From positions 62,001 to 126,000 of the forward strand of contig NZ_LZIL01000011.1 in the NCBI RefSeq assembly GCF_001667075.1: a stretch of 64,000 nucleotides of DNA, read 5' to 3'. This stretch comes from Mycobacterium sp. 852014-52450_SCH5900713. GTDB lineage: Bacteria; Actinomycetota; Actinomycetes; Mycobacteriales; Mycobacteriaceae. The position numbers were made by a program, and so were the translations under genes. Below the pieces are notes generated by a model that did no database searches, was not told the origin of the DNA, and saw only the letters and a program-made list of their open reading frames with translations. Below, one piece after another: positions 47,283-55,862 of this stretch; within the stretch, counting starts at the first letter, position 1, and the number at the start of each line of letters is the position of its first letter.

Positions 47283-47596
47283 CAGGACCGGAGCTGACCC
47301 TTGTCCGGGTCGCCGGCGGGAACCGGCTGCAGCATCTTGATGTCCGGCGCCCCGGCGAGGTGGTCGCCGGCCGCGGTGAACATCTTGGTGACGGCGGGAG
47401 CGGTGCTGTGGGCCTTCAGCGCCTCGGGATCGGCCCACTGCTCGACGAAGACGAAGGTCTCGCCCGATTGGTGCAGCGAGTACAACTGGCAGCCGGGTTC
47501 GTTGTGCACTTCCTCCACAGCCTGCGTAAGGATGTCGCGGACTGCGTCGACCGATTCGGGTTTGACGGTCATGGTGGCAACGACGACGACGGGCAT
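47282..47596 (-). CDS. ABM-superfamily monooxygenase, Rv2749-like
   Basis: A 104-residue antibiotic-biosynthesis-monooxygenase fold protein. [40 protein letters not shown] and [22 protein letters not shown] are the two halves of the ferredoxin-like dimer fold. Such small proteins oxidise quinols or degrade heme without cofactors; no particular substrate is visible. First gene of the minus-strand operon, overlapping the SDR start by one base. Divergent from ftsK across 177 bases. Confidence 0.9.
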   Translation of the reverse strand: MPVVVVATMTVKPESVDAVRDILTQAVEEVHNEPGCQLYSLHQSGETFVFVEQWADPEALKAHSTAPAVTKMFTAAGDHLAGAPDIKMLQPVPAGDPDKGQLRS

Positions 47597-47773
47597 GCTG
47601 GGGCCTCCTGGGGGCTACGGGGTGGTGACGCGCATGACTTCTGTTATCTAAATCACCGGTTGCCACCCTACCCACGCGGCCGAGTGGCCCACCCGTCAGA
47701 TGGCTCACATGACCAAACCGTTACCAGTGTGGCGGGTGGTGCAGATGATGGCGGTGCGACTACCCTTGCCGAC

Positions 47774-50254
47774 ATGGCTAACAAGACCGCCGCCCGCTCC
47801 AAAGCCAGAACGAGCAGGTCAAAGGCCCCTTCGCGAAGCGGGTCGGGTCGCGCGCGGCCGGCGGCGGCCCGTAAGCGGCCGAGCAGGCCCGCCAAACGGC
47901 GCAACCACTCGCTGCTGCTGGCCGCCGGGCTGACCGGTGGGCGCGCCCTGCGCGCCACCTGGCTGATGGCGGCGCGCAGCACCGGCGGCGCGGCCCGATC
48001 GATCGGCCGGGCCCGCGACATCGACCCGGGGCACCGCCGCGACGGGATCGCGCTGATGCTGCTCGGCCTTTCCGTCGTGGTCGCCGCGAGCTCGTGGTTC
48101 AACGCCGCCCGGCCGGTCGGCGCGTGGGTCGACACGCTGTTGCGCACCTTCATCGGGGCGGGGGTCCTGGCGCTCCCGGTCGTCACCGCCGCGGTGGCGG
48201 TGACGCTGATGCGCACCCAGCCCAACCCCGATGCGCGGCCCAGGCTGATCCTGGGCGCCACCCTGATCGCGCTTTCCGTGCTCGGCCTGCGGCACCTGTG
48301 GTCGGGCTCGCCCGAGGACCCGGAAGCGCGGCGCCGCGCGGCGGGGTTCATCGGCTTCGCCATCGGCGGCCCACTGTCCGACGGGCTGACCGCGTGGATC
48401 GCCGCGCCGTTGTTGTTCATCGGCTTCATGTTCGGCCTGCTGTTGCTGACGGGCACCACCATCCGGGAGGTGCCCGACGCCGTCCGCGCCATGTTCGGCG
48501 CCCGGCTGCTCGGCGATGACGAGTACTACGACGACTACGACGACTACGCGGATTCCGATGCGGTCCAGGACTTTTCCGACGACTTCTACGACGAGAGTTC
48601 GCTCGACCCCCAAGACGGGCCGCGGGCCTGGCCGGCTGACCCGGCCCCCGCCCTGCGCGACAACGAGGACGACATCCCCACCACGCCGGAGCCGGCCATC
48701 GGGAAGAGTCGCCGCCGCGACAAGAAGAAGACCGAGGTGCTGGACCGCGTCGTCGAGGGTCCGTACACCCTGCCGTCGATGAGCCTGCTGGTGGCGGGCG
48801 ACCCGCCGAAGAAGCGCAGCGCCGCCAACAACGTCATGGCCGACGCCATCGGCGAGGTGCTCACCCAGTTCAAGGTCGACGCGGCCGTCACCGGCTGCAC
48901 CCGCGGGCCGACCGTCACCCGCTACGAGGTCGAGCTCGGGCCGGGCGTGAAGGTGGAGAAGATCACCGCGCTGCAGAAGAACATCGCCTACGCGGTGGCC
49001 ACCGAGAGCGTGCGCATGCTGGCCCCGATCCCCGGCAAGTCCGCCGTGGGCATCGAGGTGCCCAACACCGACCGGGAAATGGTGCGGCTGGCCGACGTGC
49101 TGACCGCGCCGTCGACCCGCCGCGACCACCACCCGCTGGTGATCGGGCTGGGCAAAGACATCGAGGGCGACTTCATCTCGGCCAACCTCGCGAAGATGCC
49201 GCACCTGCTGGTCGCGGGGTCCACCGGCTCCGGCAAGTCCAGCTTCGTCAACTCCATGCTGGTGTCGTTGCTGACCCGCGCCACCCCCGAAGAGGTCAGG
49301 ATGATCCTGATCGACCCGAAGATGGTGGAGCTCACCCCGTACGAGGGCATCCCGCACCTGATCACCCCGATCATCACTCAGCCCAAGAAGGCGGCCGCCG
49401 CGCTGGCGTGGCTGGTCGAGGAGATGGAGCAGCGCTACCAGGACATGCAGGCGTCGCGGGTGCGCCACATCGACGACTTCAACGAAAAGGTGCGGTCGGG
49501 GGCCATCACCGCGCCGCTGGGCAGCCAGCGCGAATACCGGCCGTACCCGTACGTCGTGGCGATCGTCGACGAGCTGGCCGACCTGATGATGACCGCGCCG
49601 CGCGACGTCGAGGATGCGATCGTGCGGATCACCCAGAAGGCCCGCGCGGCCGGCATTCACCTGGTGCTGGCCACCCAGCGCCCGTCGGTCGACGTGGTCA
49701 CCGGGCTGATCAAGACCAACGTGCCGTCGCGGCTGGCGTTCGCCACGTCGTCGCTCACCGACAGCCGGGTGATCCTGGACCAGGCCGGTGCCGAGAAGCT
49801 GATCGGCATGGGCGACGGCCTGTTCCTGCCGATGGGCGCGAGCAAGCCGCTGCGGTTGCAGGGCGCCTACATCACCGACGAGGAGATCCACGCCGTCGTC
49901 AACGCCTGCAAGGATCAGGCCGAGCCCGAATACACCGAGGGCGTCACCGCCGCCAAGACCACCAGCGAACGCACCGACGTCGACCCGGACATCGGTGACG
50001 ACATGGACGTGTTCCTGCAGGCCGTCGAGCTGGTGGTGTCCAGCCAATTCGGCTCGACCTCGATGCTGCAGCGCAAGCTGCGCGTCGGCTTCGCCAAGGC
50101 CGGCCGGCTGATGGACCTGATGGAAACCCGCGGCATCGTCGGGCCCAGCGAGGGATCCAAGGCGCGCGAGGTGCTGGTCAAGCCCGACGAGCTGGCCGGG
50201 ACGCTGGCGTTGATCCGGGGTGGCGGCGACGCCGACGGCGGCGACCCCGACTAG
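47774..50254 (+). CDS. ftsK: DNA translocase FtsK
   Basis: An 826-residue FtsK/SpoIIIE protein. It has an N-terminal basic tail, then about four membrane helices (residues 85-225). A short acidic linker follows (residues about 245-310, with DDEYYDDYDDYADSD). The motor domain contains Walker A GSTGSGKS at residues 482-489 and Walker B VAIVDELADLMM. A C-terminal gamma winged helix (SSQFGSTSMLQRKLRVGFAKAGRLMDLMETRGIVGPSEGSKAREVL) completes it. It pumps chromosome DNA at the septum and activates dimer resolution. It is shorter than the 883 residues I recall for H37Rv, probably in the linker or N-terminus. Confidence 0.96.
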   Translation: MANKTAARSKARTSRSKAPSRSGSGRARPAAARKRPSRPAKRRNHSLLLAAGLTGGRALRATWLMAARSTGGAARSIGRARDIDPGHRRDGIALMLLGLSVVVAASSWFNAARPVGAWVDTLLRTFIGAGVLALPVVTAAVAVTLMRTQPNPDARPRLILGATLIALSVLGLRHLWSGSPEDPEARRRAAGFIGFAIGGPLSDGLTAWIAAPLLFIGFMFGLLLLTGTTIREVPDAVRAMFGARLLGDDEYYDDYDDYADSDAVQDFSDDFYDESSLDPQDGPRAWPADPAPALRDNEDDIPTTPEPAIGKSRRRDKKKTEVLDRVVEGPYTLPSMSLLVAGDPPKKRSAANNVMADAIGEVLTQFKVDAAVTGCTRGPTVTRYEVELGPGVKVEKITALQKNIAYAVATESVRMLAPIPGKSAVGIEVPNTDREMVRLADVLTAPSTRRDHHPLVIGLGKDIEGDFISANLAKMPHLLVAGSTGSGKSSFVNSMLVSLLTRATPEEVRMILIDPKMVELTPYEGIPHLITPIITQPKKAAAALAWLVEEMEQRYQDMQASRVRHIDDFNEKVRSGAITAPLGSQREYRPYPYVVAIVDELADLMMTAPRDVEDAIVRITQKARAAGIHLVLATQRPSVDVVTGLIKTNVPSRLAFATSSLTDSRVILDQAGAEKLIGMGDGLFLPMGASKPLRLQGAYITDEEIHAVVNACKDQAEPEYTEGVTAAKTTSERTDVDPDIGDDMDVFLQAVELVVSSQFGSTSMLQRKLRVGFAKAGRLMDLMETRGIVGPSEGSKAREVLVKPDELAGTLALIRGGGDADGGDPD

Positions 50255-50264
50255 CGCCGAAGAT

Positions 50265-50780
50265 TCACAGCACCAGCAGCATCCGGGAGTTGCCCAGGAT
50301 GTTGGGCTTGACGTAGCTCAGGTCCAGGAACTCGGCGACACCGATGTCGTAGGAGCGGCACATCTCCTCGAACACCTCGGCGGTGACCGGCGTGCCCTCG
50401 ATCTCGGTGAACCCGTGCTTGCCGAAGAACTCGGTCTCGAACGTCAGCACGAACAGCCGCTTCAGCTGCAGCTCGCGTGCGACCTCCAGCAACCGGTCGA
50501 CGATCGCGTGGCCGATGCCGTGGCCCGTCATCGCCGGGTCGACCGCGACGGTGCGGATCTCGCCCAGGTCGGACCACATCACGTGCAGGGCGCCGCAACC
50601 GACCACGTCGTCGCCGCATTCGGCCACCCAGAACTCCTGGACGGCCTCGTATAGCGTCACCAGGTTCTTCTCGAGCAGGATCTTCCCCGCGTAGGTGTCG
50701 ACGAGCTGTTTGATCGCGGGGACATCGGACGTTCGCGCGCGGCGCACCACCGCTCGGCAGTCCTGCGGACTTTCAGTCAC
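50265..50780 (-). CDS. argA: L-glutamate N-acetyltransferase (ArgA-type GNAT), Rv2747-like
   Basis: A 171-residue GNAT enzyme starting at the GTG at 50780 (VTESPQDCRAVVRRARTSDV); an ATG 33 bases upstream is less likely. It catalyses N-acetylation of glutamate (and glutamine in H37Rv) for arginine synthesis as a stand-alone GNAT domain. The CoA loop is VDPAMTGHGIGHAIVDRLL, and the C-terminal DLSYVKPNILGNSRMLLVL is nearly identical to what I recall in H37Rv. Convergent with ftsK, 10 bases between stops. Confidence 0.93.
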   Translation of the reverse strand: MTESPQDCRAVVRRARTSDVPAIKQLVDTYAGKILLEKNLVTLYEAVQEFWVAECGDDVVGCGALHVMWSDLGEIRTVAVDPAMTGHGIGHAIVDRLLEVARELQLKRLFVLTFETEFFGKHGFTEIEGTPVTAEVFEEMCRSYDIGVAEFLDLSYVKPNILGNSRMLLVL

Positions 50781-50836
50781 GGCTAACAGTATCGGCATCG
50801 GGGACGGGTGCACTGGTCAACAGTTATTCTGTTGCG

Positions 50837-51436
50837 GTGTCGGGGCAGCCGCAAACGGGACCGTTGATGGGACCGCCGGGCCGCGTCCATATCGCGAACC
50901 TCGCCAACACGCTGACGCTGTTGCGGCTGGTGTTGGTCCCGATCTTCCTCCTCGCGCTGTTCGCCAAAGATGGTCACGAGATCGCTTTCCGGATCGTGGC
51001 TTTCGTGATTTTCGCGGTTGCCGCGATCACGGATCGCCTGGACGGCCTGCTGGCCCGCAACTACGGCATGGCGACCGAATTCGGGGCGTTTGTCGATCCG
51101 ATCGCGGACAAGACGCTGGTCGGGTCGGCGCTGATTGGTCTGTCGATGCTCGGCGAGCTGCCGTGGTGGGTCACGGTCGTGATCCTGGTCCGCGAGTTCG
51201 GGGTCACGGTGCTGCGGCTGGCGGTCATTCGCCGGGGGGTCATCCCGGCCAGTTGGGGCGGCAAGGTCAAGACCGTGGTCCAGGCGGTGGCGATCGGCCT
51301 GTTCATCCTGCCGCTGGCCGGGCCGTTCCGGGTGACGGCGGCGGTGGTGATGGGTGCGGCCATCGTTCTGACGATCGTCACCGGCATCGACTACGTGGTG
51401 TCGACCGTTCGGGAAGTGCGCCGGACGACCGACTGA
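50837..51436 (+). CDS. pgsA3: CDP-alcohol phosphatidyltransferase PgsA3
   Basis: A 199-residue integral membrane enzyme starting at the GTG at 50837. The CDP-alcohol motif is complete: Asp66-x2-Asp69-Gly70-x2-Ala73-Arg74-x8-Gly83-x3-Asp87-x3-Asp91. About six hydrophobic helices are visible. It is annotated as a phosphatidylglycerophosphate synthase, joining CDP-diacylglycerol and glycerol-3-phosphate. It precedes clgR on the same strand, separated by 114 bases with a sigma-E-type promoter. Confidence 0.94.
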   Translation: MSGQPQTGPLMGPPGRVHIANLANTLTLLRLVLVPIFLLALFAKDGHEIAFRIVAFVIFAVAAITDRLDGLLARNYGMATEFGAFVDPIADKTLVGSALIGLSMLGELPWWVTVVILVREFGVTVLRLAVIRRGVIPASWGGKVKTVVQAVAIGLFILPLAGPFRVTAAVVMGAAIVLTIVTGIDYVVSTVREVRRTTD

Positions 51437-51454
51437 TTTTTCCGGTCGCCGAAC

Positions 51455-51481
51455 GGGAACCAAGACCCCGCCACCCGCGTT
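51455..51481 (+). promoter_or_regulatory. Sigma-E-type promoter upstream of clgR
   Basis: GGGAAC at 51455-51460 and CGTT at 51478-51481 are spaced by 17 bases, fitting the mycobacterial ECF sigma-E/sigma-H -35/-10 pattern. The -10 lies about 70 bases before the clgR ATG. SigE control of clgR is known in M. tuberculosis. Confidence 0.72.
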
Positions 51482-51550
51482 TCACGTAGTGAGCATCTGC
51501 CGCGGTCGATTTCGTGCCGAGCGGGGCTGACTGGACGAAGGAGGGCAGGG

Positions 51551-51889
51551 ATGCCGTCATTAGTGCGCGAGGTCATCGGCGACGTGCTGCGCGAGGCCCG
51601 GGTGACACAGGGCCGGACGCTGCGCGAGGTGTCCGATTCGGCGCGGGTGAGCCTCGGATACCTGTCCGAGGTGGAACGCGGGCGCAAGGAGCCCTCCAGC
51701 GAGCTGCTCAACGCGATCTGCGAGGCATTACGGGTGCCGCTGTCGTCGGTGCTCACCGACGCCGGCGAGCGGATGGCCGGCCAGGAACGGGCGGCCCACG
51801 GTGCGTCCGTCGATGGCGCCCGCGGTCCCAGCATCGACGCCGGCACCAAGGTCGTCATCCCGCCGGTGGCGTCCCTGGCGATCGCCTGA
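51551..51889 (+). CDS. clgR: Transcriptional regulator ClgR
   Basis: A 112-residue XRE/Cro-type activator. The helix-turn-helix spans about residues 10-65 ([53 protein letters not shown]). The tail ends [12 protein letters not shown], the kind of hydrophobic C-terminus used as a Clp degradation signal. In mycobacteria ClgR turns on clpP1P2/clpC1 and the psp genes after envelope or antibiotic stress. GAAGGAGGG precedes the ATG. pspA follows after 127 bases. Confidence 0.96.
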   Translation: MPSLVREVIGDVLREARVTQGRTLREVSDSARVSLGYLSEVERGRKEPSSELLNAICEALRVPLSSVLTDAGERMAGQERAAHGASVDGARGPSIDAGTKVVIPPVASLAIA

Positions 51890-52016
51890 GCGCAGCCCGG
51901 CGCGGCGATCCAGCGCCAGGGGTAGGGCGATCGGCCCCGACCCACTAAATTGAGCGACAAGCGACGGCCCATCCAGGGACCATCCGGCCTACAAGAAGCG
52001 AAGGTGGAGCTCACTC

Positions 52017-52841
52017 ATGGCCAATCCGTTCGTCAAAGCGTGGAAGTACCTGATGGCGCTGTTCAACGCGAAGATCGACGAGCACGCCGACCCCAAGGTG
52101 CAGATCCAGCAGGCCATCGAGGAAGCGCAACGCACGCATCAGGCGCTGACGCAGCAGGCGGCGCAGGTGATCGGTAACCAGCGCCAATTGGAGATGCGGC
52201 TGAACCGGCAACTCGCCGACATTGAAAAGCTGCAGGTCAACGTTCGGCAGGCCCTAACGCTCGCCGACCAGGCCACCGCGGCCGGTGACGCCGCCAAGGC
52301 CACCGAGTACAACAACGCCGCCGAGGCGTTCGCGGCCCAGCTGGTGACCGCCGAGCAGAGCGTCGAGGACCTCAAGACGCTGCACGATCAGGCGCTGAGC
52401 GCGGCCTCGCAGGCCAAGAAGGCGGTCGAGCAGAACGCGATGGTGCTGCAGCAGAAGATCGCCGAGCGCACCAAGCTGCTCAGCCAGCTCGAGCAGGCCA
52501 AGATGCAGGAACAGGTGAGCGCCTCGCTGCGGTCGATGAGCGAGATCGCCGCCCCTGGCAACGTGCCCAGCCTCGACGAGGTGCGCGACAAGATCGAACG
52601 CCGCTACGCCAACGCGATCGGCTCCGCCGAACTCGCACAGGGTTCGGTGCAGGGCCGCATGCTCGAGGTCGAGCAGGCCGGGGTGCAGATGGCCGGTCAC
52701 TCCCGGCTCGAGCAGATCCGCGCGTCGATGCGGGGCGAAGCGCTGCCGGCCGGGGGGACACCCCCCGCCGGGGCCACTCCGGAGGCGAGGCCCGCGTCCG
52801 CCGAGACTGGCGCGGTCACCGAGAAGCCGTTTGGCCAGTAA
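52017..52841 (+). CDS. pspA: PspA/IM30-family protein (35-kDa antigen), Rv2744c-like
   Basis: A 274-residue coiled-coil membrane-associated protein of the PspA/Vipp1 group, which protects the inner membrane under stress. [59 protein letters not shown] is the amphipathic N-terminus and first coil. The coiled coil runs to about residue 215. A Pro/Ala/Glu-rich disordered tail follows (from PAGGTPPAG). In M. tuberculosis it works with ClgR and Rv2743c in a feedback loop. Confidence 0.95.
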   Translation: MANPFVKAWKYLMALFNAKIDEHADPKVQIQQAIEEAQRTHQALTQQAAQVIGNQRQLEMRLNRQLADIEKLQVNVRQALTLADQATAAGDAAKATEYNNAAEAFAAQLVTAEQSVEDLKTLHDQALSAASQAKKAVEQNAMVLQQKIAERTKLLSQLEQAKMQEQVSASLRSMSEIAAPGNVPSLDEVRDKIERRYANAIGSAELAQGSVQGRMLEVEQAGVQMAGHSRLEQIRASMRGEALPAGGTPPAGATPEARPASAETGAVTEKPFGQ

Positions 52842-52851
52842 CGCGGGTGTC

Positions 52852-53661
52852 GTGGCGGTGAGCGAGACGCGGCGCGGGCTCTGGCGCACGTTGCTGGGGC
52901 GCGGGTTGGCCACGGCCGCCGACCTTTCCGATCTGGTGGCCCAGAAGATCAGCGCCGCCGCGGATCCGCGTGCGCGGCTGCTGCGGCGGCAACGTCGCGC
53001 GCTGCGGTGGGGCCTGATCTTCGCCGCCGGCTGCGTGTTCTGGGCGTTGGTGACGATGCTGCTGGCGGCCTGGGGATGGTTCGCGCTGCTGCTGGAGATC
53101 ACCGGCGCCGTCTCGGTCATCATGGCCATCCCGGCGACGCTGTTGTTGTTCCGCTACCGGTGGCTGCGCTCCGAGCCGCTGCCCACGCCCCGGCCGGCGA
53201 ACGCGCGCCGGCTGCCGCCACCCGGGTCGGCGGCGCGGCCCGCCATGTACGCGCTGGGCGCCTCCGAACGCGGATTCCTCTCGCTGCTGAACGTGATCGA
53301 GCGCGGCTCGATGTTGCCGACCGCCGAGATCCGTGACCTGACCGCGGCGGCCGGCAAGACCTCGGCGGCCATGGCGGCCACCGCCGCGGAGGTGGTGTCG
53401 ATGGAGCGGGCGGCACAGTCCAGCGAATCATCGCGGGCGTATCTGGTGCCCACCATCAACGCGTTCACCGCGCAGTTGAGCGCCGGCGTCCGTCAGTACA
53501 ACGAGATGGTAACCGCCGCAGCCCAATTGGTGTCTTCGGCCAACGGCGATCAGTTGGCCGCCTCGCAGCGCTACCGCGCCGAGCTGGCCGGGGCAACCGA
53601 CCGGCTGGTCGGCTGGGCGCAGGCGTTCGACGAACTCGGCGGCTTGCGCGGCGCGAGCTAG
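52852..53661 (+). CDS. PspA-partner membrane protein, Rv2743c-like
   Basis: A 269-residue protein from the GTG at 52852, close to the 270 residues I recall for Rv2743c. A TTG at 52831 overlapping pspA, and a GTG at 52858, are alternatives. Two adjacent membrane helices lie at about residues 52-100 (WGLIFAAGCVFWALVTMLLAAWGWFALLLEITGAVSVIMAIPATLLLF). The C-terminal half is helical and Ala-rich. In M. tuberculosis this protein anchors PspA and binds ClgR. The fourth member of that operon, Rv2742c, is absent: the next gene begins its stop 4 bases away on the other strand. Confidence 0.9.
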   Translation: MAVSETRRGLWRTLLGRGLATAADLSDLVAQKISAAADPRARLLRRQRRALRWGLIFAAGCVFWALVTMLLAAWGWFALLLEITGAVSVIMAIPATLLLFRYRWLRSEPLPTPRPANARRLPPPGSAARPAMYALGASERGFLSLLNVIERGSMLPTAEIRDLTAAAGKTSAAMAATAAEVVSMERAAQSSESSRAYLVPTINAFTAQLSAGVRQYNEMVTAAAQLVSSANGDQLAASQRYRAELAGATDRLVGWAQAFDELGGLRGAS

Positions 53662-53665
53662 CGGG

Positions 53666-54097
53666 CTAGAACGTCGCTTTCAGCGACGGCAGCACCACGG
53701 CGGCCAGGCCGCGAAGGGGGGCCTTGAACATGTCGAAGAAGTCAAAGTAGTCGCGCCACAACGTGATTCGCCCATCGTGGACTTCGAACACGCCGCACAC
53801 CCAGAACTGCAGCCGCAACGGGCCGAAGATCAGGGCGTCGGTGCGCTCGGTGAGCACCGCCCCGCCGTCGGCGGCGATGCGGTGGATCTTCACCTCGAAG
53901 GCGGCGCGGCCGTCCATCTGGCGAAACAGCTTCATCGCCCTGGCGCGGCCGTGAATCGTCGGCAGCCCGACATTTTCGTACACGAGGTTGTCGTCCAACG
54001 CCGCGTCGGCGGCGTCGTAATCCGCATCCTGCAGGGCGTTCAGAAAACCCTCGACCGTGCGGGTGTTCGCAACGGTTGTCCCAGTCAGCTCGGTCAT
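53666..54097 (-). CDS. ephG: Limonene-1,2-epoxide hydrolase-like protein EphG, Rv2740-like
   Basis: A 143-residue NTF2-fold protein. The LEH-family Asp/Arg/Asp arrangement may correspond to the RAMKLFRQMDGRAAFEVKIHRIAADGGAVLTERTDALIF and DGRITLWRDYFDFFDMF segments. These contain the conserved Arg and Asp residues that activate water for epoxide opening. The M. tuberculosis orthologue hydrolyses epoxides and binds lipophilic ligands. In H37Rv a PE_PGRS gene (Rv2741) lies between this and the psp operon; it is missing here. Divergent from the glycosyltransferase. Confidence 0.92.
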   Translation of the reverse strand: MTELTGTTVANTRTVEGFLNALQDADYDAADAALDDNLVYENVGLPTIHGRARAMKLFRQMDGRAAFEVKIHRIAADGGAVLTERTDALIFGPLRLQFWVCGVFEVHDGRITLWRDYFDFFDMFKAPLRGLAAVVLPSLKATF

Positions 54098-54150
54098 GGG
54101 TGCCAGCGTAGGCGAGCGTTTCGCCGGCGCGCTGTGGCAGGGTAAGGCCG

Positions 54151-55314
54151 ATGCGCGTCGCCGTGGTCGCCGGGCCTGATCCCGGGCACTCGTTTCCCGC
54201 GATTGCGCTGTGCCAACGCTTCGCCCACGGAGACGAGCCCACGCTGTTCACCGGCGCCGAGTGGGTCGACACGGCCCGCTCCGCCGGCATCGACGCCGCC
54301 CCGCTGGACGGGCTGGCCGCCACCGACGACGACGCCGACGCCGGGGCCCGAATCCATCGGCGCGCGGCGCGGATGGCCGTCCTCAACGTGCCGGCCCTGC
54401 GCGACCTCGCGCCTGACCTGGTGGTGTCCGACGTCATCACCGCCGGGGGCGGCATGGCCGCCGAGCTGTTGGGCATCCCGTGGATCGAGCTCAACCCGCA
54501 TCCGCTCTACCTGCCGTCGAAGGGACTGCCGCCGATAGGGAGCGGACTGGCGCCGGGCACCGGCATTCGCGGCCGGCTCCGCGACGCCACCATGCGGGCG
54601 CTCACCGCGCGCTCCTGGCGCGCGGGCCTGCGGCAGCGCGCGACCGTGCGGGTCGAGATCGGACTGCCTGCCCGCGACCCCGGGCCGCTGCGGAGGCTGA
54701 TCGCCACCCTGCCCGCCCTCGAGGTGCCGCGGCCGGACTGGCCGGCGGAGGCCGTGCTGGTGGGTCCGCTGCACTTCGAACCGACCGATCGGGTGCTGGA
54801 AATCCCGCCGGGCTCCGGACCCGTGCTGGTGGTTGCGCCGTCGACCGCGATGACCGGGACCGAGGGGCTGGCGGAGGTCGCGCTGGCTCACCTGCGGCCG
54901 GGGGAGACGCTGCCGGCCGGATCGCGGCTGGTGGTCTCGCGGTTGGGGGGAGCGGATCTGCAAGTGCCGCCGTGGGCGGTGGTCGGGCTCGGCAGCCAGG
55001 CCGAGTTGCTGCGCCACGCCGACCTGGTGATCTGCGGCGGTGGGCACGGCATGGTGGCCAAGACGCTGCTGGCGGGGGTGCCGCTGGTCGCGGTGCCCGG
55101 TGGCGGGGATCAGTGGGAGATGGCGAACCGGGTGGTCCGGCAGGGCAGCGGGCGGCTGATCCGGCCGTTGACCGCCGAGGCGCTGGTGGCTGCGGTGAAC
55201 GAGGTGCTGTCGTCGCCCCGTTATCGGGAAGCCGCCCAAGCCGCCGCAGCTAGCATCGTCGGCGTGGCCGATCCGGTCCGGGTGTGCCACGAAGCGCTCG
55301 CTCCGGCGGGATGA
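54151..55314 (+). CDS. GT-B glycosyltransferase, Rv2739c-like
   Basis: A 387-residue glycosyltransferase of the UDP-glucuronosyl/MGT type. The N-terminus MRVAVVAGPDPGHSFPAIALCQRF is the first Rossmann strand with a glycine loop. The C-terminal signature is AELLRHADLVICGGGHGMVAKTLLAGVPLVAVPGGGDQWEMANRVVRQGSGRL. The acceptor is probably a lipid or small metabolite but is unknown. The length matches the 388 residues I recall for Rv2739c. A small secreted-protein gene begins 32 bases after its stop. Confidence 0.92.
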   Translation: MRVAVVAGPDPGHSFPAIALCQRFAHGDEPTLFTGAEWVDTARSAGIDAAPLDGLAATDDDADAGARIHRRAARMAVLNVPALRDLAPDLVVSDVITAGGGMAAELLGIPWIELNPHPLYLPSKGLPPIGSGLAPGTGIRGRLRDATMRALTARSWRAGLRQRATVRVEIGLPARDPGPLRRLIATLPALEVPRPDWPAEAVLVGPLHFEPTDRVLEIPPGSGPVLVVAPSTAMTGTEGLAEVALAHLRPGETLPAGSRLVVSRLGGADLQVPPWAVVGLGSQAELLRHADLVICGGGHGMVAKTLLAGVPLVAVPGGGDQWEMANRVVRQGSGRLIRPLTAEALVAAVNEVLSSPRYREAAQAAAASIVGVADPVRVCHEALAPAG

Positions 55315-55346
55315 TCGGACGGGTTCGCGAAGGGAGGGCGTCGGCA

Positions 55347-55610
55347 ATGAGAACGATCGCCGCGGGCTGCCTGCTTCTTGCCTTGCTGTTCGGCTCGGGC
55401 GTGGCCCGCGCCGACAGCGGCGACGAGCAGCAGGCATGCCAGCTGATGGACGACCCGGCGGCCGCTGAGCAGGGCTATGCGCCGGCCGAATACGCCTTCA
55501 TGCAGTTGCGCTCCCGAATGTCGGCGCAGCGGGCGCGCACGACCATGTCCGAGGCCGTCCAGGGCTTCTGCCCCAACCACCTGATCGACCTGCCGGCCAG
55601 TTGGCGGTAA
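55347..55610 (+). CDS. Small secreted DUF732-like protein
   Basis: The ATG at 55347 follows a GGGAGG ribosome-binding site and gives 87 residues. The signal peptide is MRTIAAGCLLLALLFGSGVARA with a cut before DSGDEQ. The mature part has two cysteines (QACQLMDD and GFCPNHL) flanking a helical region with APAEYAFMQLRSRM, resembling the mycobacterial DUF732 exported family. Function unknown; the Cys pair probably forms a disulfide. I do not recall it between Rv2739c and Rv2738c in H37Rv, so it may be lineage-specific. Confidence 0.8.
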   Translation: MRTIAAGCLLLALLFGSGVARADSGDEQQACQLMDDPAAAEQGYAPAEYAFMQLRSRMSAQRARTTMSEAVQGFCPNHLIDLPASWR

Positions 55611-55653
55611 TGCGGCCGGTGTCCGATCGCTGCCCGGTGGGTATCTTGCTGGC

Positions 55654-55848
55654 GTGCGGCTAACGGAATTCAACGAGCGCGTCGTCCTGCGATTCGGTGC
55701 GGCGTACGGCTCTTCGGTGCTGGCGGACCATGTGCTGAGCGGTTTCGACGGCCGTACCGCCGCCCAGGCGATCGAGGACGGGGCCGAGCCCCGCGACGTG
55801 TGGCGGGCCCTGTGCGTCGACTTCGACGTGCCGCACGACCAGTGGTGA
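55654..55848 (+). CDS. DUF3046 protein, Rv2738c-like
   Basis: A 64-residue protein starting at the GTG at 55654. MRLTEFNERVVLRFGAAYGSSVLADHVLSGFDGRTAAQAIEDGAEPRDVWRALCVDFDVP covers the DUF3046 domain, an actinobacterial family of unknown function always found near recA/recX. Full length for the family (about 65-70). In H37Rv recA follows directly; here two minus-strand genes intervene. Confidence 0.9.
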   Translation: MRLTEFNERVVLRFGAAYGSSVLADHVLSGFDGRTAAQAIEDGAEPRDVWRALCVDFDVPHDQW

Positions 55849-55862
55849 CGCGAGCCGCAACC

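Noticed and set aside
47819..50047. A 742-codon minus-strand open frame over ftsK
   Set aside because: Same antisense shadow effect; the composition is unlike a protein and ftsK is unambiguous.
53662..53665. Remnant of Rv2742c or the PE_PGRS gene next to the psp operon
   Set aside because: Only 4 bases separate the Rv2743c-like stop from the ephG stop, so there is no room for a remnant.
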